Shown: one piece after another, positions 1-11,038 of the stretch
How the letters are laid out: every line of letters begins with the position of its first letter
How positions within the stretch are numbered: the stretch's first letter is position 1
The notes under the pieces: generated by a model
Seen by the model: the letters and a program-made list of their open reading frames with translations, nothing else
The model's database searches: none
Told to the model about the DNA's origin: nothing
Assembly: GCF_032118995.1 (NCBI RefSeq)
Contig: NC_092665.1
Coordinates: 1,772,001-1,836,000, forward strand
DNA: 64,000 bases
Source of the DNA: Asterias amurensis
Taxonomy: Eukaryota > Echinodermata > Asteroidea > Forcipulatida > Asteriidae
Direction: 5' to 3'
Translations under genes and position numbers: made by a program

Positions 1-140
1 TAGGCCCTAGTGAGTGCCAATCAATACGCCCAGTTGATTGATGCTTTTGAATGGCCGAAAGGCATTGTGGGAAGGAAAAGGAGGCATCCCATGGAGAAAA
101 ACTTTGCCTTGGCTATTGCAGGCCACTAACTATTCTTCTG

Positions 141-165
141 CACGGTCCTTTTTGGGTTGGTGAGC
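141..165 (+). promoter_or_regulatory. Possible pyrimidine-rich start and short 5' exon of RPL22
   Basis: A pyrimidine run CCTTTTT at 147-153 is followed by GGGTTG and a GTGAGC donor at 160. This fits the layout of a ribosomal-protein gene: a TOP-like start, a tiny untranslated exon 1, and an intron just before the coding exon at 231. No TATA box is clear. Exon 1 could equally lie before the window starts. Confidence 0.2.
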
Positions 166-230
166 ATTTAGGGCATATCTTATTCTATCTATTTTTTTAT
201 TTACTTTTTTGCCGACTGATTTTTCCGCAG

Positions 231-2172
231 ATGAAGAAAGCAGTCAAGCCTAAGGGTGGCAAGGCCCAGCCAAGCAAGGGAGGAAAGAAGAAGAAGCAGA
301 TCCGCCATTTCACCATTGACTGCACCCTGCCAGTTGAAGATGGCATCATGGATGCAGCAAACTTCGTAAGTAGATGGAAATCTCCCAAACAATCCGAAAA
401 AATCTACTCCGCTGTAGGAAGTTGCTTGACTCAGTTTTACTAACACCCTTTTCAGACAGGCTCTCCAGAGTCGCACCGAACCAAATTCTGAAGTAATTAC
501 ATGAAAAGTTTGACGTATGAAACAGTTAGGAGAGACTGGATGCGCTGAAATTCGAAAGATCAACTGTTGCAGTCTTTTGGAATAATTCTGGAGCATCGTG
601 GTTTCAGACGTTATATTTGGGTCGACCTACAGAGACTCTTAATTTATTTGGTTCGATCGCCTGGCTGAAATGGTTGGGATAGCACTCCTGCTTGTTTCAC
701 TGTTTCATGCCTGGAAGTTCATCGTAGAGAAGGCATAGCCATTTTCATTTTGCAAAAGGCACTTCCATTGGAATATCTTTATTGTCAATGGGAAACTTTT
801 GAAGGGGCACCAGGGCATAGAACAGGGCATTTGAGGCCATGGCTTTACGGCCTTCATGTAATTCCAGGCCTGGCTCGGGTTGAGATGCTATGTTTTTTTT
901 AGCCTGAAATGCTTTTTTTAATTTTTTATATACACAAACTTTTAATAATATTTTTTCAAACAATTCATGTAGTTAATTTTTATCAATTAGTTAATTTCTG
1001 AGAGAATGTATGAATAAACGCACTAACAGTTTCTTAACGGTCTAGGGTTCAACTTCCCTAGTCCAATCTAGGGACACCTTCCCTAAAGAAGGCACTCTTT
1101 TCAGTGCAGGGGTTAGGGTTATCTTCCCTAACCTCCCTTGTCTTTTTGCCTCCATGTGAACACCCTCTACAGGAGACGTTCTTGCAGGATCGTATCAAGG
1201 TTGAGGGCAAGACCAAGAACTTTGGCAACAGCGTCAGCATCGAACGCAAGAAGAGCAAGATCACAGTGACCTCTGACATCGCCTTCTCCAAGAGGTGCGT
1301 ACCATAAGTAGGGTTTTCCGTTATTTTTTTCAGTGCCTAGTCAACAGGACCAACTAGCTTGCTATTTCACTAGTCCACATTTCACCCTCAAACAAGTACC
1401 CCCCCCCCCTTCCCTGTACTAAATTAAGTCGGTTCCAACCCAATATGGCTCATCAGCCCGGTGTTTATATCCGTTTTCCTCGACATTGAAATGACTGAGA
1501 ACATTTCTATTCCCCCTGGACAGGATGCCAGTCCATTGATTTGGCCTGTACCCATTTTTACTTCGAACCCAGATTCTGTTTATTACAGAACTTCAGTCCA
1601 ACCGCCCTAGACTACTCGGTCCAGTCCCCAAACCAAGATACTGACAAAATGGGGAAAGCCTATTTTATAAAGCTGTGGAGAGAAGGAGAGATTTATTGAA
1701 GAATGTTGAAAGTGTTTTACTAAGAGTAGCAAGTCATGGGGCGATAGGTCATTTTCCCATGCTGGACCCACACTCTGGAATGACCTGCCTCTACAAATCC
1801 GCAATATTTCTAATATCAATACTTTCAAGGTTAGGTTGAAAACCACATTGTTTAATCTCGCCTATATGTAACTGGTCTATTTGTCTTATTTTCCTTGCTG
1901 TGTGTGGTTCCCCCTCCTGTGCGCCTTGAGCACCTCAGTTTAGTGGACTTTGGCGCCCTCTAAATATTCTTTACTATTATTATTATGTTATTATCGTTGT
2001 GTGTGTCTTCTCTTCTCCCACAAACAGGTATCTGAAATACCTCACCAAGAAATACCTGAAGAAGAACAACCTCCGTGATTGGCTGAGAGTCGTTGCCTCC
2101 GACAAAGACACCTACGACCTGCGCTACTTCCAGATCAACCAGGAAGAAGAAGATGAGGAGGACGAGGATTAA
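231..2172 (+). CDS. RPL22: Ribosomal protein eL22 (RPL22), spliced
   Basis: Structural protein of the large cytosolic ribosomal subunit. Coding exons are 231-365, 1173-1294 and 2028-2172, with acceptors TTCCGCAG, CTCTACAG and CAAACAG and donors GTAAGT and GTGCGT. Phases are 0 and 2, and the joined frame is 133 codons plus TAA; human RPL22 has 128 residues. Family hallmarks in order are a basic lysine-rich N-terminus, [71 protein letters not shown] and an acidic C-terminal tail. The first ATG lies directly at an acceptor, so translation may start here or one or a few codons upstream in an unseen exon 1. A LINE 3' fragment lies in the last intron. The next gene, ING4/5, is 1.5 kb downstream on the same strand. 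Confidence 0.95.
697..890 (-). repeat. Dispersed repeat, GGCCTGGAATT family (family D)
   Basis: Intronic copy of a dispersed sequence with the blocks CATTTTCATTTTGCAAA.GGCACTT, ATTGTCAATGGGAAACTTTT and AATTCCAGGCCTGG. Related copies lie at 7370-7520, 12790-12910, 14275-14445, 21940-22065, 28565-28640 and 61075-61215. No coding capacity was seen. The class is unknown and copy strands are relative only. Confidence 0.6.
1648..1997 (+). mobile_element. LINE 3' end fragment (CR1/L2/Jockey-like) in an RPL22 intron
   Basis: One frame reads [20 protein letters not shown] followed by a [16 protein letters not shown]-stop ending. This is the typical C-terminus of the RT protein of CR1/L2/Jockey-group LINEs. 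A short 3' UTR (GCGCCTTGAGCACCTC) and an ATT-rich tail follow. The element is heavily 5'-truncated, and upstream codons contain a stop, so it is dead. Its tail ends about 30 bp before the acceptor of the last RPL22 exon. Confidence 0.8.
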
Positions 2173-2611
2173 GCCATCATCGATCGAGGAACCAGAACCG
2201 AGTGCCACGCCCAATTCTCATTCTGTTTATCTACTTCAAACAGAAAGACAAAACTGCCGACATTCGTTTAAAAAAGTCATGAATACCTTTTTAAAAAGTC
2301 TTTTGTCGGTCTTTTGACAGAATGACCGAATATTTTCCAAAAGTACTTTGAGTTTTCTATTGTTTTGAAACATTACAGTTGGGCTTTTACAATAATTGAT
2401 ATGTCGTCTAAGCAATTCCAAATGTTGTGTTTTCAAGATTGGAGTTCATCGTTTACTTTTGGGGTTGGGTTTGGGATGGGGTAGGTGCATACTGGTTTCT
2501 AAGGTTTTTCAACCCAAAATAAGATCGTTATCCCAATTATGGGTTAAATCTGTCAAGGGTTTGAGCATGACTGTTAAAAGCAACTATGCAGGATTGAATA
2601 CGGAAGATCAC

Positions 2612-2617
2612 AATAAA
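2612..2617 (+). terminator. Poly(A) signal of RPL22
   Basis: AATAAA lies 440 bp past the RPL22 stop codon and is the first canonical signal downstream, so it is the likely mRNA end. Confidence 0.6.
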
Positions 2618-2639
2618 ATATAATTGGCAGTGCTTTAAA

Positions 2640-3559
2640 TGGTTGTTTTGATTGATTTTATTTTATTGTTGATTGTCTCTGTTTTTGTAGCCTTGTCCAA
2701 GGCTCTTTACGTAGGCACCGGCCCGCTCTGAAACCACAAACTGCGTAGATACTATACTGGCAAGGTGTATAAACAGTACTAAAGTAGGATTAAAATGATT
2801 TAAAAATTGTGATGGTCGACCAGTGTTAACTGGACTTCAAAATGACGCCAAACTATAACTTGATTGGGCGAAGGGTATTTACTGGACTTCAAAATGACGT
2901 CAAACTAAAACTACAACTTAATTTATTTTTGAAATGGGAAAAAACACCACCCAGCCAGGGCAAGTGTGTACAACGAGCAAGTTTGAGTGGGCACAAATAG
3001 TTGACCACTGACCAGCAACATACATGCGTAGTGCGACCTCACTAGTGGACTCGCTTTGGAAGTCTGGTCAACATTCTGCCTTTTCACTATAGTGTCACTG
3101 GTTCCCCTCTGCGCTTAACTCATGTTAAGGAACATGCTGTTGGGACCAATGAAGAAACCATTGGCCCGAAGCTGGTTCCAAATGGTCATACCTCCATGGT
3201 CGACCACAGTAGTCAACCAATGGTTGACCAGCCTGGGTTCGAGTGCAAATGGTCAACCTTTAGTTAACCATTGTGCACACTTGAACTTACTCCAAGTTGT
3301 ATGTTTTAAACTCATACAAATAAACTGTAAGAAAGCCATCTGAGAAGCAAAACAATGATTGGAGGGGGGCTTATAGTATATTTCACCTCAATGAATCAGG
3401 TGCACTACACTAAAAATTATGTCCCAAGCCTCTTGAGAGTAGGCTAGCATTACCGTAGCCTTATCCAATCAAAGCCGAAAACGAACGAGGTTGAAAAACC
3501 TCGTAAAACCATGCTTCGACCCCACGGTATGAAGTACTGTGTCACCCAGTACCTAGCAC
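2640..3559. other. Intergenic RPL22-ING4/5, repeat remnants only
   Basis: No gene is seen. The unit ACTGGACTTCAAAATGACG occurs twice, near 2830 and 2880, and in reverse near 32842. Several GGTCAAC/GTCGACCA words lie between 2815 and 3265. These look like decayed dispersed repeats. Confidence 0.5.
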
Positions 3560-3682
3560 CTAGCGTCACACCATAATAAAGTAGAAGCACGACCTCTGTT
3601 GGCTGACTTATTCCGTAGCTCGACCCCGCGCGAGATCGGACGAGATTGAGCGAGAAGCTGTCAAGCGGGAAAATTCACCATC
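3560..3682 (+). promoter_or_regulatory. TATA-less CpG-rich promoter/5' UTR of ING4/5
   Basis: A CpG-rich stretch (CTCGACCCCGCGCGAGATCG) lies immediately upstream of the ING4/5 start codon, in an otherwise AT-rich region, with no TATA box. Such an island is usual for a housekeeping chromatin gene. The exact transcription start cannot be placed. Confidence 0.4.
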
Positions 3683-6600
3683 ATGGCCACTGCTCTGTAT
3701 CTGGAACAGTACCTAGACAGTAAGCAAAAATGTCTTTATATTTGAATAATGTTATTAATTTGCATACATGTGTATAGCTTAGATACTGTAGAGTGCATAT
3801 GAACTGAAATTTGTGGGTGGTACGTTGATTTGGGTGTACAAATCCTCGCTGACAAAGACCTAATTACGTATTCCCTTTTCGTAAATAAAATAACGTTGTC
3901 GTTGGTCGTTACATGCCGACACACGCAGCGCAGAGCACTATCGATCTATGCATAGCAAAATAACATTGCAGTGTTGCACGCTGCAGTTAACTGGAAGTGG
4001 TAACCGTTGTGTTGTTGCAGTGTGTCCCCCTGACTGAATTTTGGAACGGTTGGACAGGGAATGAAGCAGGACTCCTAGTAGTACAGTAGTCACACTCACA
4101 AGTGTTTTTTTTACATGAAAAAATACCTCCACTTTTGGAAGTGGGGGGGGGGGGGGGCGGAGGGGAAAACTTGAATTGAATGGGGTAGGTGGAGGGGGGT
4201 TCTTAGACTTATGAAAGAGGGAGGTTCAGTCCGCTATTGTCTAGACTCTAGCTAGCGGAACGAACCTCATCATAGTTCTATCTCTCTTAACATTTGCGCA
4301 TTTTAAAATGTAAAAAACAATTCATCAGTTAGCATGAGCATGAGATTGACAGTAACCTTAGTTTTATAGTTACTCTGTGCACATGTCATTGCCAATGACT
4401 TGTGTCACGTACGTATGTGGGTTGGTGAGGGGGGGGGGGAGGGCAAGAAGAGGGGCATGAATTCACCACTGCCCCGAATCCCCACTGGCTGCCCCCTCCC
4501 CTGGGCCCCCAGCTTTTAATTTAAACTTGACCGCAGTGCAGGCCCAAAGAAATTTTTTTTTTTAGCAGCAGTGATAGCAATGCACCAAATCATAGTTGCA
4601 GTTATGGGCTTGAAATCTTTCATCTAAAATCTGTGGACAAATTGAGAATTGAGTTGTTTTGGTCGACAGGTATAGAGAACCTACCCTTTGAGCTGCAAAG
4701 AAACTTCACTTTGATGCGAGATCTGGACCAGCGTGCGCAAGGTTGGTGTTTAAAATACTACTCAAATTTTAGTCTGAAAAGTTTCAAAGTAGGCTACTAC
4801 TTTGGTAATTACTCCAAATAGAAATGAACATAAAATTATCCTGGGAATAATTTTTTATACCCCTTGGGAGTCCCTGGGAGTTTATACCCCACAATTACCA
4901 GTGCCTTAGAACAATAGGATTTGAGGCATTGCATGGTGAGGTATAAATATATATTTGGTTTGCGGTAACACCATGTGTGTATCTACTTGCCAGGTAGAGT
5001 TTGTTCTTAGAGAACTGTCTTGCTTAATTTTACTGCCGCAAACTAAGAGTAAAAATAAATATAATTATGAATAGTAGCCGTGTGGGTACAACCATGTGTA
5101 AATCTCTTTTATTGGGGGGGGGGGGGGCTCTGAAAAGAGCCGGTTGGGTCACCTCGTTTTTTGAACAAACTGTTCATTCTATATATTTATTTTTCTCATT
5201 TTCTTCCATAAGATTTATCTCAAGATATTGATAAAGAGACGGGTTTGTACATTGGCAATGTCAAGACGTGGACACCAGACGAACGGGTGGATGCTCTCAA
5301 GAAGATCGAGAAGGCGTTCGCTAAGAGCAGGGAGTTCAACGACGACAAAGTGCAGCTTGCCATGCAGACCTATGAAATGGTATAGCTTCTGCTTCCCCTT
5401 CAACCCTTAACCAACCCAAACCCATCAAAATTAGGGCTTGGACCTTAAAGGCAGTGGACACTATTGGTAATTGTCAAACACTCTCCTTCACAGTTGGTGT
5501 ATCTCAACATATGCATAAAACAACGAACCTGTGAAAATTTGAGCTCAATCGGTCATCGAACTTCGGTCAATCAAAAACACCCTTGTCACACGAAGTTGTG
5601 TGCGTTTAGATGGTTGATTTCGAGACCTCAAGTTCCAAATCTGAGGTCTCAAAATCAAATTCATGGAAAATTACTTCTTTCTCGTAAACTATGGCGCTTC
5701 AGAGGAAGCCGTTTCTCACAATGTTTTATACCATCAACCTCTCCCCATTACTCCTCACCAGGAAAGGTTTTATGCTAATAATTATTTTGAGTAATTACCA
5801 ATAGTGTCCACTGCCTTTATCAATGGCTATTGGTTAACTGTGTAACATGTTAATTGTAACCGTAATTCTGTTGGACTAATGACTGCACTAGCTGACTGAT
5901 TATGCTAGTCTTAGGATCAAGTAAACATGAGTCCAATGCCAGTCTTGAACTTCGCTCTTGTAGGGGCACAGCAAATTTCCTCTGGTTAGGGGCACACATG
6001 GGGAAATGTAAGTTTGTATTGGAAACTTACCGAGAGCTCCACAGCAAAAGCATGGGGCACCAAGGCAGTTACTTTGGGTGCCGTGGGTTCATTCGAGGCC
6101 TGCCAATAGTTTGGATGTTAATAGCTAAGTTTGAAGCGCAAGTTGCCGTCGATTTCACAAAACTCTTCCCAACTTAAGACTAATCTTAGGACATAGGACG
6201 AGTCCCAAGCCTGCACTGTAGCATGCAGACTTTAAGATTAATCCTAAGTTAGGAAGTGTTACTCGTCCTAACTCAAGATAAGACGAGTCCTAATTCTTTG
6301 TGAAATTGACCCCAGGACATCTTTTCAGAGTTCAGAAATCTCAGCACTTGGCCAGTATCTTAAGCCCTGGAAATGAGTGTTGTTCCAAGCACACACTCCG
6401 TGAAGATTTACTAGTGTAGTCTTAAGCTTTTCAAATCAAGTCATGACGATCTGATGTTTTGAATTTGTATTCCTTATGTAATCCCATCAGGTCGATAAGC
6501 ACATACGAAGGCTCGATGCGGACCTCGCTCGATTTGAGCAGGAGCTGAAGGAGCGGAACATCGAGCAGACCACAGACTATGACAGCTCCTCTGGGCGGGA

Positions 6601-8371
6601 CAACAAGAAGAAAGGACGAGGACGAACCGCCGAGAAATCTGTCAAGAAGAGTCTGAAGAAAGGCCGAGTGTCTGACGATGAGACGCCGAAGCAATCCAGG
6701 AAGAAGTTGAAGACGTCAACGGCAGGCCAGTAAGTAGAATTTAGACGACAAAATATATTTCTTGGGTTTTTGGAAAAGTTTTAATCCTGTACAAATGTAG
6801 ATGTAGGCAATAAAACTATCTTGTGGAACTTTTATTTAAAAAACTGGGCGTGTTTTCAAGATATTCTTCCAAATGCCTGAGGTCATGGCCACTGTTGTCT
6901 TGGTTTTGGCCTTGGTGCCCCTTCAAATACAAATTTCTTATGTGGAAGTGCCCTCCGCAAAGCTCCCAACTGATATTCCCAGGTTATCTAGGGAGAGACA
7001 TTGTCTAGTTGGTAAGACACTGCTCTAGAATTTCAAAGGTAGTGGGTTTGAATTTCAACCAAATTTTATGTTTGTGATTTTGTTTTCTCAAGGAATTCAG
7101 GCAAGTTCTGCGCTAACACCTTTGGTGTAAGGGTAAAAACAAATTAATAAAGTGTACTTATTTTTTTTCCTGAAGGGTCGTAGCTCCGATTTTAACCCTT
7201 CCAACTGTGATGAATTCACCGTCCGATGTACTAGACATGCCAGTGGATCCGAATGAGCCGACGTATTGTCTGTGCCACCAAGTTTCCTATGGAGAGATGA
7301 TTGGATGCGATAACCAAGACGTAAGTGTTGAATTTGTATTTTGGTGATAAGCAGCAGGCCAGAGAGGCAACGAAGGCGACTGCCTCCATGCCCCGTGGTC
7401 ACTGTCTTGGTTCCCTTGAAATGCTCCAGTAGGAAATTTACCATTTCCTCATAGGACGCCCTTTACTAACAAGAAAATGCCTAAGTGCCCTTGCCCTTTC
7501 AAAAACGAAGCATACAGGCTCGAGCAAGAAACAGGATTCAAGTGTTGACAGGGTGTTTTCTAGATGTAACTGTTGAATTGGGTGTTTAACGTAATAAGCA
7601 AAAACAAGTCGTAAGTGTTGAAACTGTGACCACCGTAGTTAACAATAAACAAGACTCAAGTGTTGACAGGGTGTTTACTGTAATAAGCAATGATCAAGAT
7701 TTAAATGGTTGTTGTTTTATTAGTTTTTTTTTGTGGGGGGGGGGGCTATGTAGTATTACGTCCAGTACAAATTAAAAATACCTACTGTTAAAATCTTCTA
7801 CTGACTTCAAAGATTTGAAGGGCGAGTCTATTCAATACAACATATGAACAACTTGTCAAATATATTTGAACTAAATTGATATCATTTTGTTTAATCAACA
7901 GTGCCCGATTGAGTGGTTCCACTTTGCCTGCGTCGGGCTGACCACAAAACCAAAAGGAAAATGGTGAGTAATCTGTTCTCATTTCTCAGTCAGATTAAGG
8001 CTATATCTAAAATTATCATCTACAGCTACGGCTTCGGCTGTTGCCAAGTGTGTTGCTTAGGATGGCCTATACAATTACTTCAACGAATGATGACACCGCC
8101 ATCTAGCCATAGATCGTGATGTGTAGTGACCTATTCCGAAACAGCCTAGTTTAGCCAAAATTGTAACCGGGGCAAACAGCTAGCATAGACCAAGGTGCTA
8201 AGCCTAGTTCATATGTCTTGATGCAAAATTAATTTTGATGTCATATTCTCTTTGCATTCCTATAGTGTTCCATAGTCTCAGGTTTTCAAGACGCTACAAA
8301 TTTTATTGAATTTCTCATCATTTCCTTGCAGGTTTTGCCCGAGGTGTACCCCGGATAAGAAGAAGAAATGA
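3683..8371 (+). CDS. ING4: Inhibitor of growth protein, ING4/ING5 type, spliced
   Basis: Nuclear subunit of HBO1/MOZ-type histone acetyltransferase complexes; its PHD finger reads H3K4me3 (family knowledge). Seven coding exons: 3683-3719, 4670-4741, 5213-5379, 6491-6729, 7176-7320, 7902-7963 and 8332-8371. All phases close, giving 253 codons plus TGA; human ING4 and ING5 are about 240-250. The N-terminal ING helical domain runs from [13 protein letters not shown] through [20 protein letters not shown] (residues 1 to about 120). A basic linker with [15 protein letters not shown] acts as the likely nuclear localisation region. The C4HC3 PHD finger is at about residues 200-245 ([34 protein letters not shown]) and a lysine-rich tail follows. 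[18 protein letters not shown] and [10 protein letters not shown] are closer to ING4, while the first residues resemble ING5. A single pre-duplication gene is most likely, so the symbol is approximate. Confidence 0.95.
4959..5150 (+). repeat. Dispersed repeat with GGTTTGCGGTAACACCATG end (family K)
   Basis: Begins GGTTTGCGGTAACACCATG and contains the block TTAGAGAACTGTCTTGCTT. The same end occurs at 9968-10150 (a complete foldback copy), reversed at 26690-26850, and near 57450-57475. It lies in ING4/5 intron 2. The right boundary is uncertain and includes a poly-G run at about 5115-5127. Confidence 0.5.
5445..5820 (+). mobile_element. TTAA MITE, family A copy 1
   Basis: Non-autonomous DNA transposon of about 375 bp in ING4/5 intron 3. 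It begins TTAA-AGGCAGTGGACAC and ends GTGTCCACTGCCT-TTA. It carries the family's central hairpin (GAGACCTCA ... TGAGGTCTC). No coding capacity. Confidence 0.85.
5940..6085. repeat. Decayed GGGGCACCAAGGCA-type dispersed repeat
   Basis: Contains AGGGGCACAGCAAATTTCCT and GGGGCACCAAGGCAGTTA. It resembles pieces near 8580 and 28250. Boundaries and class are unclear. Confidence 0.35.
6165..6315. mobile_element. Foldback MITE, CTAAGTTAGGACGAGT family (family C)
   Basis: Roughly self-complementary unit running from GTCGATTTCACAAA to TTTGTGAAATTGACCCC. The interior has repeated CTTAAGACTAATCTTAGGAC and CGTCCTAACTC..GATAAGACGAG words. A near-copy is at 57565-57742, with diverged copies at 40572-40740 and 54421-54512. 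It lies in ING4/5 intron 3. Confidence 0.65.
6990..7150 (+). mobile_element. tRNA-derived SINE, family B
   Basis: The tRNA-like head contains TTGTCTAGTTGGTAAGACAC (A-box region) and a decayed B-box GGGTTTGAATTTC. The tail resembles GTGCTAACAC..TGTGTTTGGGTAAA in sister copies at 20795-20965, 38750-38890 and 59640-59797. It ends just before ING4/5 exon 5. Confidence 0.6.
7370..7520 (+). repeat. Dispersed repeat family D
   Basis: Contains TCTTGGTTCCCTTGAAATG, GAAAATGCCTAAGTGCCCTT and GCCCTTTCAAAAACGAAG, the same blocks as at 12790-12910. It lies in ING4/5 intron 5. Confidence 0.5.
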
Positions 8372-9014
8372 CCAACAAGAGAGAGGGTCTGGCAGACAAC
8401 AGTTTGAAAGTCTTTCCATTTCACGAGCCTTCAATGGCCAACAAATAATCATCATCACCGTGGCTGACGAATACCTGGGTCACTCAAGTAAACACAAGGA
8501 TCAATGGTTAACGAGTGTTTGTTCAATGACGTACAGTGGTCTCTTTGAGAGAAATGTAAATTTCTACCGGAACAATTTAAGGGGCACCAAGGCATTGACC
8601 AGGGGCAAGCAGTCTCTATTCATTGTATCGGACATTACTCTTAAAATCTAAATTGCAGATGGCTTCATATTCAAACTGGCCCTGCCCATTGTATATGTTT
8701 ATTAGCGTGTTTTTTTTTTCTCTCTTTTTTAAAAAACATTATTCGGTTATTTAAAATTCATTGAAATTGTCTTCTCACGAATTTGAGTTTTATTGTTAAC
8801 TGTAAATATATCATTGACAAAAACTTATTTTTTTAAATAATGCCAGATGAACAAATGGTGTGCCACTTGTTCCGATTCAAAATGAATATTTCATACTGTT
8901 GTAAATAATGTAAGAAACAAGATTATTTTTTAGTTATCACAAGTGTAACAATTTAAGTCAATTTGTCAAGAGTTTGTTTTCATATACTAAGGGGAGGTAC
9001 AGTATCAGTTGGTC

Positions 9015-9020
9015 AATAAA
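9015..9020 (+). terminator. Candidate poly(A) signal of ING4/5
   Basis: AATAAA lies 644 bp past the ING4/5 stop. The intervening AT-rich sequence without open frames fits a 3' UTR. Confidence 0.5.
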
Positions 9021-9039
9021 CTATAGCACCTCGGCAAGT

Positions 9040-9152
9040 TATATTTGTAGGGAAGCTTTCTACTATCATCTTCAAACGGTGTAAAAAGCTTAATGTAAAT
9101 CTGTGGACATTGTGTTTTAAGTAAAACAAAAAGTACCCAAACCCTTTAGGAA
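9040..9152 (-). repeat. Repeat family E end (GGGTTTGGGTAC)
   Basis: Read on the minus strand it starts AAAGGGTTTGGGTACTTTTT and continues with a TGTCCACAGATTTACATT-like block. Longer plus-strand copies lie at 17085-17365 and 25993-26260. Confidence 0.5.
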
Positions 9153-9346
9153 ATTGCCACTCAGATCAACAAAACATTTGATTGTACCTTCCCTTCATGA
9201 AAAGTTTGAAGTTCTGTATTTTGTAGTTCGTAAATTTGATAGGTTGATGTATTCTTGAAATTTTGAACTGGATCAAAAACGTCATTTTTTTAGAAATGTT
9301 TTTTTTTGTTCAGTTTTGTTAGTTAGGAATCAAAAGCTTGCAATGT

Positions 9347-9361
9347 GGGGGGGGGGGGGGG
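9347..9361 (+). repeat. Poly-G tract
   Basis: Uninterrupted G run. Similar long G runs lie near 4143, 4431, 5115 and 7737; on plus they look like decayed homopolymers with no other context. Confidence 0.6.
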
Positions 9362-9680
9362 GACACTCGCACAAACTCCTCACAAAATACTCTTGTTGAA
9401 GCATGGAATTCCCTGCTTCTTAAGCGATAAACCTTTGCTTATGGTAAGCAGAGCCGGGGAACAGACTTTTCTATTACACCGGCTTCCTTGTCAATCTAAA
9501 TTTGAGACAATGCAAGAATGAAAAAAAAAGCAATTCCACAATTTGCATTTAGAAATATTAGAATGAAATTGGCATGAGTTTATATGCCCTTAAAATAAAA
9601 TCTATTTTTGTTTCATGGTTCTTATTACCGCGGAATACTTCGCATGGATAAGCACAGAGTGTCTGAGGTAGCTGTTTAAC

Positions 9681-9858
9681 GGCCCGGTCACACAGGCCCC
9701 GATAACAAAAATGAAAACGAGAACGATAAAAATGCACACCCTCGATTAGTTGAATAAGCGTGGGCGTATTCTGCGTGGAGCAATTCAACCAATAGAATGC
9801 GTTTGCTTTGCGTCGTGATTGTTATCATTTTTGTTATCACTGCAGTGTGACTCAGCAT
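9681..9858. mobile_element. hAT-like MITE (GGCCCGGTCACAC...GTGTGACTC)
   Basis: The left end GGCCCGGTCACACAGGCCCC mirrors the right end CTGCAGTGTGACTC. Internal GATAACAAAAATGA and GTTATCATTTTTGTTATC words are complementary. The end sequence resembles widespread hAT-type MITEs. No coding capacity, and the target-site duplication is not clear. Confidence 0.55.
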
Positions 9859-9967
9859 TTAGCCAAGTTATTGCACACAAGCAAAATGTCCTTGCTAACT
9901 TGTGAAATATGCTTAGCTTAAGCAGAATTTTGTAAAACGTTCCCAGATCAACTATATTCAATATGGA

Positions 9968-10150
9968 AAGGTTTGCGGTTACACCATGTAATGAATATCT
10001 CTAATGAGGTGGTTCTTAAAAGAACCGTTAGTTTCAAATCAGCGTTTCGATCAGTATGCTCTGAGCGTCTTCTGGAGAATGCTCCAGTTCTTTTCAGAAC
10101 CACCCCAACTCATTAGAGATAGTCATTACATGGTGTTACCGCAAACCTTT
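9968..10150. mobile_element. Complete foldback MITE, family K
   Basis: Roughly 45-nt arms. The left arm AGGTTTGCGGTTACACCATG, then ATCTCTAATGAGGTGGTTCT, is mirrored by AACTCATTAGAGATAGTC, then ATTACATGGTGTTACCGC. The loop is about 70 nt. It is the only full inverted-repeat copy of this family in the window. Confidence 0.75.
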
Positions 10151-10581
10151 CTACATCATATTTCCACCATGCAAAGTTTCAAATCCTACTTAACTATAAT
10201 GATGTTTTCAAGTGTCAGTTTATGTTTTATTATAATTTTTTGTATAAACAAATTGTGTTTCTTTGAATGAGTGATTGTCCAGCAGTTTTTTGCAACAGAG
10301 ATGAGAATGAACTTGGAATGGGTGCAATAAAAAAAAGAATAATTTGTTTTTATAATTTTGACTGTTTGACTTATTATTCTTTTGTCTGTCTGTAGTAATT
10401 TATAAGTAATTTAATAAAATATTGAAAATATTCCACCATACTGCCGGAAACAACTTGTGAACCTGCCAGTAAAACTCTTAAAGGAATGCACATATAAGGC
10501 CAATAATTTTACAAAAGAACTTCGAAAAAGGAATATTAATTGAAGCATTAGCAAATTGTCGAAAATACATTTATAAAAAAT

Positions 10582-10588
10582 AAAAAAA
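10582..10588 (-). terminator. Pol III T-run terminator
   Basis: Seven T on the minus strand lie 6 bp past the tRNA-Pro discriminator base, followed by another T6. This is a standard Pol III stop. Confidence 0.8.
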
Positions 10589-10594
10589 TTAGTC

Positions 10595-10666
10595 GGGCCT
10601 GTCCGGGAATTGAACCCGGGACCTCTCGCACCCAAAGCGAGAATCATGCCGCTAGACCAACAGGCC
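10595..10666 (-). tRNA. tRNA-Pro-TGG: tRNA-Pro(UGG)
   Basis: On the minus strand the acceptor arms GGCCTGT and ACAGGCC pair fully. The A-box region TGGTCTAGCGGCATGATTC, anticodon stem CTCGC/GCGAG with loop TTTGGGT (anticodon TGG), and B-box GGTTCAATTCC are all present. There is no intron and CCA is not encoded. The 72-nt sequence follows the metazoan tRNA-Pro pattern closely, and a T7 terminator follows. Unlike the decayed SINE heads in this window, the cloverleaf is intact, so this is a functional gene. It lies between ING4/5 and NEURL4. Confidence 0.95.
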
Positions 10667-11038
10667 GATGTAGGAAAGCAGGAAATAGGTAAATATAATT
10701 TGTTTACAAAATACGCACAGAGCCATTTGGACTCATCCACTTCTTAAAAAGGTGTGGCAGTTTTCAAGAAGATAAGGGTTCGATTGTTACACAAGTTCTG
10801 GCTTACTAAAGTCCAAGTTGTGTTGAAGAATTAATCACTTTTATTAAGTTAATTTGTTTTAAAGTGTTTTTTAAGTGAACACAGTTCCATAACAATTATT
10901 ATGTCTAGGCAAGTTTCACGTTGAACAATAATCAACTAGTCCAAAAGGTTAACCAATCAATTATGTGGATTTGTACTGGGGACAAACTTCCATATTCATG
11001 TTTTACAAACCTTACTTTTCATTGGTCCGACTGTACAT
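10667..11038 (+). promoter_or_regulatory. 5' region of NEURL4
   Basis: AT-rich DNA between the tRNA gene and the NEURL4 start. An inverted CCAAT box (ATTGG) lies at about 11021-11025, roughly 15-55 bp before the two candidate start codons. No TATA box is clear, and no ORF or repeat of note was seen. Confidence 0.3.
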
